Source: Natrinema soli
GTDB taxonomy: Archaea; Halobacteriota; Halobacteria; Halobacteriales; Natrialbaceae
Assembly: GCF_028618695.1 (NCBI RefSeq)
Contig: NZ_JAQIVI010000760.1
Span: 1 to 8,867, forward strand
Reading direction: 5' to 3'
DNA: 8,867 bases
Part shown: positions 6,233-8,867 of the stretch, piece by piece
How positions within the stretch are numbered: the stretch's first letter is position 1
Layout of the letters: each line of letters begins with the position of its first letter
The notes under the pieces: model-generated
Told to the model about the DNA's origin: nothing
Seen by the model: the letters and a program-made list of their open reading frames with translations, nothing else
Database searches by the model: none
Position numbers and translations under genes: made by a program

Positions 6233-6428
6233 TTCGTGCACTGCGCCCCCCTTACCGGTTCCGGTACGCTACGATCGTCCAATCTATCGGCTATAAATCC
6301 GATATCTACCACGGTCGCGTCCCAGTCATCGAGATCGATGGCTCGAGTCGTCCCAGAAATCAGCAATACTGTCCGACTGTCGCGCTCACTCGAGACCGAA
6401 GGGAGAGCGCGATCGGTCGACGGTCCGA

Positions 6429-8135
6429 CTACTGGCCGAAGTACCGCTCGTAGATCGCGTCGGCGGTGCGGAGAGCCAGCGCCTGCCCGGTGTGGGTCGG
6501 GTTCTGCCCGCCCAGGGCGTTGGGAATCGCGCTGTGGTCGCCGACGAACAGCCGGTCGACGTCGGAGGCTTCGCCGCCTTCGTCGATGACCCGCCCCATC
6601 GACATCGTGCTGTGGATGTGGATGAGATACGGCGCCATGTTCGTCCGGTGGACCTGCTCGGCACCGGCGGCCCGCAGGAGCTGGGAGCCGGTCCGGGCGA
6701 GCGTCTCGCGTTTCACGTAGTCGGCCTCGCTGGGCTGCCACTCGATCTTCGCGAGGTTGCCGTTCTGGTCCTCGTCGTCGCTCAGGCTCACGCCGTTGCG
6801 CTGGAGCGGCTCGTCGTCGATGCTCAGCAGGAGCGTGACCGTCCGCCGCCAGTCGGCCATCTTGTCCTTCAGCTCCGAACCGACGAGCTGGCCGTGGGTG
6901 TCCCACGGCTCGCCGTCGGTGTCGTTGTCCGCGGCCAAACCGACCGCGCTCGTCCCCATCAGCGCGCCGTGCTGGGTCGGCGAGTTGCTGACGACGCCGA
7001 TGATTCCCTCCTTGAGTTCGACGCGGCCGCCCCACGGCTGACCGACGTGGGGATCGATCGCCCGCTCGCCGACCAGGTCCTCGAGCGCGTCGGGATCGAA
7101 GACGCCGTGGACGGCGTCGAACCAGTGGTGAGTTAGTCCCTTGCCGACCCAGCCGTTGTCGGGCAGTTCGGAGTTGAGCCAGAGTCGCGGCGTCTGCAGC
7201 GAGCCGGCGGCCATGACGACGACGTCGGCGTCCATGCTGCCGGTCGTTCCCCGCCACGTATCACGGAAGTCGACGCCCGTGGCTTCGCCGCCTTCGGTCC
7301 GCACGTTGGTCACGACGGTGTTCGGACGAATCGTCACGTTGCCTGTCTCCAGAGCTTCCGGGACCCAGCTGACGTTGCTGGACTTGCGGGCCTTCTCACT
7401 GACGGGGGCGCCTCGCGGCGACGACGCACCGCGGTAGTGATCGTTAGCCAGCGTGCTGCCCTCGACCTCGGGGTAGGTGAAGGGGCCGTCGTACGCCTCG
7501 TCCTCGAGTTTCTCGTCGGGCGAGGAGATCAGACTCGGCGTCGGCCGGTAGCTCGGGAGGTCGTCGCCGGTCACGTTGAGCCCGTCGTTGAGCTCGAGTC
7601 CGAGTCGCTCCGCGCCCTCGTAGAGCACCGCCTCCTTCGTCGCCGTCGCGCCGGGGCCGAAGTCGAACTTCTCCTCGATGAGCCGGTAGTAGGGGACCAG
7701 GTCGCCGTAGTCGATCGGCCAGTCGTCGGTCTCGTTGACCGACGGCACCGTCGTCCGCGGGTGGTTCGCGTAGTAGTGCAGCGTCGTCCCGCCGACGCCG
7801 CTGACCTGATTGACGGTGAGGTCGCCGCCGGTCTCGAACTCCCACGCGCCCTGCGTCCGATCGGCGGGACCGTTGCGGAGTTTGCCGGCCGAGGAGTTGT
7901 TCATGTCGTCCTCGAGGCCGTTGAACTGCCGGTCGAGGAGCTTCCCGTTGAGGTCGTCGGGATCGGAGCTCTCCGTCGCGCCCGGATGCTCGTGGGGCCG
8001 GGGCCACTTCTCGTTGCCGTGCCACGGGCCGGCCTCGATGATCTGTACGTCCAGTCCGTATGCGCCGAGCTGCCACGCGAGTGCGGGGCCGTCGCCGCCT
8101 GCACCGATTACGATTACGTCGGGAGTATTCGTCAT
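6429..8135 (-). CDS. GMC-family FAD oxidoreductase (gluconate/glucose dehydrogenase-like flavoprotein subunit)
   Basis: The 568-residue enzyme is predicted to oxidise an alcohol or sugar hydroxyl with FAD. The N-terminal Rossmann motif VIVIGAGGDGPALA (GxGxxG at 11-16) ends in the ribose-binding acid of VQIIEAG (Glu34). GVGGTTLHYYANHP (113-126) matches the FAD-contacting loop of the family. AAGSLQTPRLWLNS is the second GMC signature region. The C-terminal substrate domain carries IHIHSTMSMGR, whose His506 aligns with the catalytic His of the HPMGTCRMG motif, and GGQNPTHTGQALALRTADAI, whose Asn545 sits where the second catalytic His/Asn lies. The C-terminus is at the usual distance after that motif. 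No signal peptide is present. The gene starts six bases after the stop of the upstream partner with a strong Shine-Dalgarno sequence, so they form an operon. The family resembles gluconate 2-dehydrogenase-type dehydrogenases more than secreted oxidases. The substrate is unknown. Confidence 0.93.
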   Translation of the reverse strand: MTNTPDVIVIGAGGDGPALAWQLGAYGLDVQIIEAGPWHGNEKWPRPHEHPGATESSDPDDLNGKLLDRQFNGLEDDMNNSSAGKLRNGPADRTQGAWEFETGGDLTVNQVSGVGGTTLHYYANHPRTTVPSVNETDDWPIDYGDLVPYYRLIEEKFDFGPGATATKEAVLYEGAERLGLELNDGLNVTGDDLPSYRPTPSLISSPDEKLEDEAYDGPFTYPEVEGSTLANDHYRGASSPRGAPVSEKARKSSNVSWVPEALETGNVTIRPNTVVTNVRTEGGEATGVDFRDTWRGTTGSMDADVVVMAAGSLQTPRLWLNSELPDNGWVGKGLTHHWFDAVHGVFDPDALEDLVGERAIDPHVGQPWGGRVELKEGIIGVVSNSPTQHGALMGTSAVGLAADNDTDGEPWDTHGQLVGSELKDKMADWRRTVTLLLSIDDEPLQRNGVSLSDDEDQNGNLAKIEWQPSEADYVKRETLARTGSQLLRAAGAEQVHRTNMAPYLIHIHSTMSMGRVIDEGGEASDVDRLFVGDHSAIPNALGGQNPTHTGQALALRTADAIYERYFGQ

Positions 8136-8141
8136 TGTGTC

Positions 8142-8149
8142 TCACTTCC
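8142..8149 (-). promoter_or_regulatory. Shine-Dalgarno sequence overlapping a stop codon
   Basis: On the minus strand GGAAGTGA differs at one base from GGAGGTGA, the perfect complement of the 16S rRNA 3' end. It ends six bases before the GMC start codon. Its last three bases are the TGA of the upstream gene, so ribosomes finishing the first protein are placed to start the second. This contrasts with the leaderless look of most other genes here and supports the GMC start at 8135. Confidence 0.7.
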
Positions 8150-8867
8150 AGTCGTTGTCGTCGAACGATTCGATCGGATCCTCGTGGAGCCCCGCGTAGC
8201 CGTTCGCAGGCCCGGGATAGCCCGTCTGTCTGTGGCCCTGCACCGCGCCCGCGGGCCGCTCGAGTTCTCGCTCGGCCATCGGCGCCGTGCCGTTCTCGTA
8301 TCCGGACCACTCGGAGTAGTAGCCGTACGCGGTCAGGCTGAGGAGCGATCCGGAGATCTTCTTCGCCAGGATCGCCTCCGGCAGGATCACGTCGGCGACC
8401 GTCTCCAGCGCGTCGTAGGAGTCGATCGCGAACAGCAGACACTGGACCCGATCGATCGGCGCGAGGAACGTGAAGAAGCCGCCGCTGAGGAACTTCTCGC
8501 GCGGTCGGATCCCCCCTCGGTTCCCGCCGCCGAGCACGAAGACCAGCGCGTAGAGGTCCAGCACGGTCGCGTGCAGCGTCGCCAGCGGCAGTTCCGACTG
8601 CTTGTCCGTCGTCTCCTCGACCGTGCCGTCCCGCGAGACCGTCTCCACGGTCAGCACCGAGTCGCCGGTGCCGACGACGCGCAGGTCGAGGCCGGCCAGC
8701 GAGCCGAAGACCTCGGACCGGGACATTCCCAGGTCCGTCTCGGTCGAGAACCCGAGTTCCGCCTCGAGCCCCGCGACCAGTTCCTCGAGCCCGTTCTCGT
8801 CGGCCGGCAGGTCGACGCGGAGCGACTCCCGGTCGACGCTGCCGTCGTTGCGGTCGTCGCCCCCGCA
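8142..8867 (-). CDS. Putative small-subunit partner of the GMC dehydrogenase, probable lipoprotein (5' end outside window)
   Basis: The frame is open to the window edge and gives 241 residues, so the gene is incomplete at its 5' end; an internal ATG at 8726 is not needed as a start. The first visible residues are CGGDDRNDGSVD, the usual look of a haloarchaeal lipoprotein just after the lipobox Cys, which would put a Tat signal peptide just beyond the window. A conserved-looking core follows: LATLHATVLDLYALVFVLGG, FFTFLAPIDRVQCLLFAID, and AILAKKISGSLLSLTAYGYYSEWSGYENG. Near the C-terminus is QTGYPGPANGYAG. The late GYYSEW and GYPGP segments recall the gluconate 2-dehydrogenase subunit 3 family, whose members pair with GMC flavoproteins and can carry the export signal. 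Direct coupling to the GMC gene supports that role. The N-terminal about 90 residues are not typical of that family, so the assignment is tentative. Confidence 0.68.
   Translation of the reverse strand, partial: CGGDDRNDGSVDRESLRVDLPADENGLEELVAGLEAELGFSTETDLGMSRSEVFGSLAGLDLRVVGTGDSVLTVETVSRDGTVEETTDKQSELPLATLHATVLDLYALVFVLGGGNRGGIRPREKFLSGGFFTFLAPIDRVQCLLFAIDSYDALETVADVILPEAILAKKISGSLLSLTAYGYYSEWSGYENGTAPMAERELERPAGAVQGHRQTGYPGPANGYAGLHEDPIESFDDNDWK

Noticed and set aside
6492..7136. A 214-codon plus-strand open frame opposite the GMC gene
   Set aside because: Antisense shadow with valine/leucine/arginine-rich low-complexity translation and no motif.
6103..7257. A 384-codon minus-strand open frame overlapping the GMC gene
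   Set aside because: Over the GMC gene it is an out-of-frame Arg/Gly/Asp-rich shadow. Only its part between the genes is not explained by that, and it is noted separately as weak.
7444..8442. A 332-codon minus-strand frame overlapping the GMC and small-subunit genes
   Set aside because: It is out of frame with both well-supported genes, and its translation is almost entirely Arg/Gly/Asp/Ala.

Overview
The window looks like chromosomal DNA from a halophilic archaeon (class Halobacteria, probably a Natrinema/Haloterrigena-like lineage). It is very GC-rich with G/C at third codon positions. The predicted proteins are strongly acidic, most genes start with almost no leader and have an archaeal TATA-like box about 27-32 bp upstream of the start codon, and several small proteins look like families confined to haloarchaea. 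The assignment rests on composition and protein recognition, because no rRNA gene is present.

Layout. Positions 1-327 (+) are the tail of a membrane protein that begins outside the window. Positions 435-719 (+) encode a small three-helix membrane protein. It converges on carB (809-3985, -), the large subunit of carbamoyl-phosphate synthase, which has two intact synthase halves but a shortened and divergent C-terminal allosteric domain. Upstream of carB are a TATA-like box, a palindrome cluster and then the broken 3' end of a histidine kinase gene (about 4160-4388, +), still readable but split by at least two frame changes. Its stop codon abuts the stop codon of a convergent conserved haloarchaeal gene (4389-4922, -, DUF5815-like).

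Positions 4923-5488 form the largest gene-free stretch (566 bp) and hold four compact perfect-stem hairpins between 5178 and 5344. Two small conserved haloarchaeal genes follow on the minus strand: 5489-5899 (DUF7124-like, with a C-terminal half that recalls HAD phosphatases) and 5975-6196 (DUF7979-like, 73 aa).

The right part is a two-gene minus-strand operon. A protein open at the window edge (8142-8867) is followed six bases later by a GMC-family FAD oxidoreductase (6429-8135). A strong Shine-Dalgarno sequence overlaps the upstream stop codon, so translation is probably coupled. The pair resembles the small subunit and flavoprotein subunit of gluconate/glucose/fructose-type membrane dehydrogenases. 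The small protein begins, at the window edge, with a Cys followed by a Gly/Asp/Asn-rich stretch that looks like the start of a mature haloarchaeal lipoprotein, which suggests it may carry the flavoprotein to the cell surface. The substrate cannot be read from the sequence.

Most of the window is ordinary conserved chromosome. The points most worth a second look are the kinase relic, the hairpin cluster, the reduced CarB regulatory domain, the possible co-exported GMC pair and the HAD-like remnant. I found no CRISPR array, transposase, tRNA or rRNA, and no evidence of a new multi-gene system.
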